A program made the translations under genes and the position numbers. Positions 62,987 through 64,000 of a stretch of 64,000 nucleotides of DNA are shown here, one piece after another (within the stretch, counting starts at the first letter, position 1; each line of letters begins with the position of its first letter). The stretch comes from Ravibacter sp964559125. GTDB lineage: Bacteria > Bacteroidota > Bacteroidia > Cytophagales > Spirosomataceae. The notes beneath the pieces are model-generated. The model was given only the letters and a program-made list of their open reading frames with translations. It searched no databases and was not told where the DNA came from. The stretch lies in contig CAZLGW010000004.1 of assembly GCA_964559125.1 (NCBI GenBank), forward strand, positions 189,192 to 253,191. The letters are read 5' to 3'.

Positions 62987-64000
62987 ATGCAAACTGACGA
63001 CAATTCAGTCCCTTCCGGTTTCTTCAACGATATCCGCACCATTTTGGTCGGCCTCCTGGTAGGGTTGGGATCCATGTACACCGTGGTACCGGCTTTTATG
63101 AACCACCTGGAAGAATACTTTGGGATCAACGGGGTTGACAATCAGATCTGGGTCTTCAAGCTGGTTTATTTTGTCCTTCCCGCATTGTTGCTGGGCGCTT
63201 TGCTCTACAAAGGCTGGCCTGCTATGTCCAAATACAGGCGTTGGATAAAGACGGGACTAGCCATCGCGGGTATTATATTTATCTTTTTTATTTCGATCCT
63301 ATTTTACTTTTTTGAACAACCCGATAGAGTCCGGGGGTTGTTCGCAACCTTTTCTATATCACTTACGGTCTGTCTTTGGGGGTGCTTGCCTCCGGTAGAT
63401 GGCTGATATGGCAGACGAGAAAACGCAGGATAAAAAACAAAAATTTTCAGGTGATTCGCCAACAATATGTCGTGATAGGAGTAGTTTTTATTCTCATTTC
63501 CTCAGTTTACTTTTATGGGAGAGGTGCATTTCATTTTTCAGAAATCGGGGATTCGACTAAAGTGGCGTTCCCATTACGACCCCCGCTTCCGACCGGGAAA
63601 AACCTGCAGACAATTGAATCAATAGCTAAGGTATTTAAAAACAAAACGAAAATGGCAGATTCTCTGTACAGGGAGTCCTACTGTCGCTTTATAAATCGTC
63701 GGTACAAAACCCCGCAGTGGTATATTCCGGGATTCTGACAAAGGAAGCTTTCAAAGCCGGAAGTAGACTTGAAATGAATTTTGATACTTCGCTGTCGCAA
63801 TATGCAAGTGCCCGATATTACATAGATACACTAAAGAGAAGGAGGGATTTAGTCGATGTGAATGTGTTAAATGAACTGGATAATTTATTTACAGATACTA
63901 CTAAAACCAGCTTCCGCTTAAGCCGTCAAATCCCGGGGGATAGCCTGTGGAATTGCAACCTTTTATTGGAGGAATTTACAAGGCAAAATGTTTTTCATTG
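62987..64000 (+). pseudogene. Membrane protein gene with at least two frameshifts, running past the window end
   Basis: First frame (62987-63406): N-terminal part MQTDDNSVPSGFFND with four hydrophobic segments (ILVGLLVGLGSMYTVV; LVYFVLPALLLGALLY; GIIFIFFISILFYFF). The frame ends after CLWGCLPPVDG, while the next frame continues naturally as GVLASGRWLIWQTRKRR, then a fifth segment VIGVVFILISSVYFYG. A third frame opens near 63690 (SSVQNPAVVYSGILTKEAF) and stays open to the last base. The soluble tail is of unknown type. It lies 11 bases after the SGNH gene, so the two were an operon. Confidence 0.6.

Noticed and set aside
1..64000. CRISPR array, tRNA or rRNA genes
   Set aside because: No regularly spaced direct repeats and no recognisable tRNA cloverleaf or rRNA sequence were seen on either strand.

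Overview
The window comes from a member of the Bacteroidota. The evidence is a SusC/SusD pair, type IX secretion (T9SS) sorting domains, a PorP/SprF protein, the gliding lipoprotein GldD, a bacterial serine palmitoyltransferase, a histone H1-like protein, DUF5053, a CarB lacking the MGS-like allosteric domain, and promoters of the TTTG / TAnnTTTG type. I cannot name the genus. Most of the window is chromosomal housekeeping DNA of medium GC content; about 59.09-61.5 kb is clearly AT-rich.

0-15 kb: the 3' end of carB, then a minus-strand cluster running from 12.9 kb down to 1.4 kb: GntR-type regulator, SusC, SusD, an internally duplicated sialidase-like protein, a CE6-type (sialate O-acetylesterase) lipoprotein, an SGNH hydrolase, an N-acetylneuraminate lyase and a sodium:solute symporter. 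Together they read as a polysaccharide/glycan utilisation locus (PUL) for O-acetylated sialic acid: outer-membrane capture, surface or periplasmic trimming, symport across the inner membrane, and cleavage to ManNAc plus pyruvate. Upstream lie a decayed DUF3800 gene in two pieces and a Tat-exported Gfo/Idh/MocA oxidoreductase.

15-31.4 kb: two tiny genes (one DUF5053), rpsL-rpsG without fusA downstream, glmS preceded by a perfect 16-bp palindrome, a secreted protein, gldD, a catalytically dead ImmA/IrrE-like protein overlapping a siroheme-synthase (Met8-type) gene, the operon rsmA-mgtE-dtd-mazG, a 1207-residue hybrid histidine kinase, a GH16-like secreted enzyme with a T9SS tail, and nuoJ-nuoK isolated from the other nuo genes and followed by a PD-(D/E)XK-like gene.

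31.5-57 kb: a lipoprotein, a POT transporter with a MaoC hydratase, a 58-residue histone H1-like gene, serine palmitoyltransferase, queA, ispD, an alpha/beta-hydrolase + SGNH fusion, an acyl-CoA carboxylase beta subunit, a Glucose/Sorbosone-dehydrogenase-like secreted protein, an aldo/keto reductase, a PorP/SprF + PKD/type B CTD pair, a ModF-like double ABC ATPase, pdhB, LuxR/XRE regulators, a NarL-type two-component system and a RES-Xre toxin-antitoxin pair.

57-64 kb: an accessory region. A secreted helical protein is followed by a chimeric protein whose N-terminal half has host-like base composition and whose C-terminal half is strongly AT-rich; then a LolA-like secreted protein, an SGNH/GDSL hydrolase and a membrane protein. 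There are vestigial N-terminal copies of both the LolA-like gene and the SGNH gene, and several frameshifts. This looks like a variable, decaying locus of secreted proteins and is the best candidate here for something undescribed.
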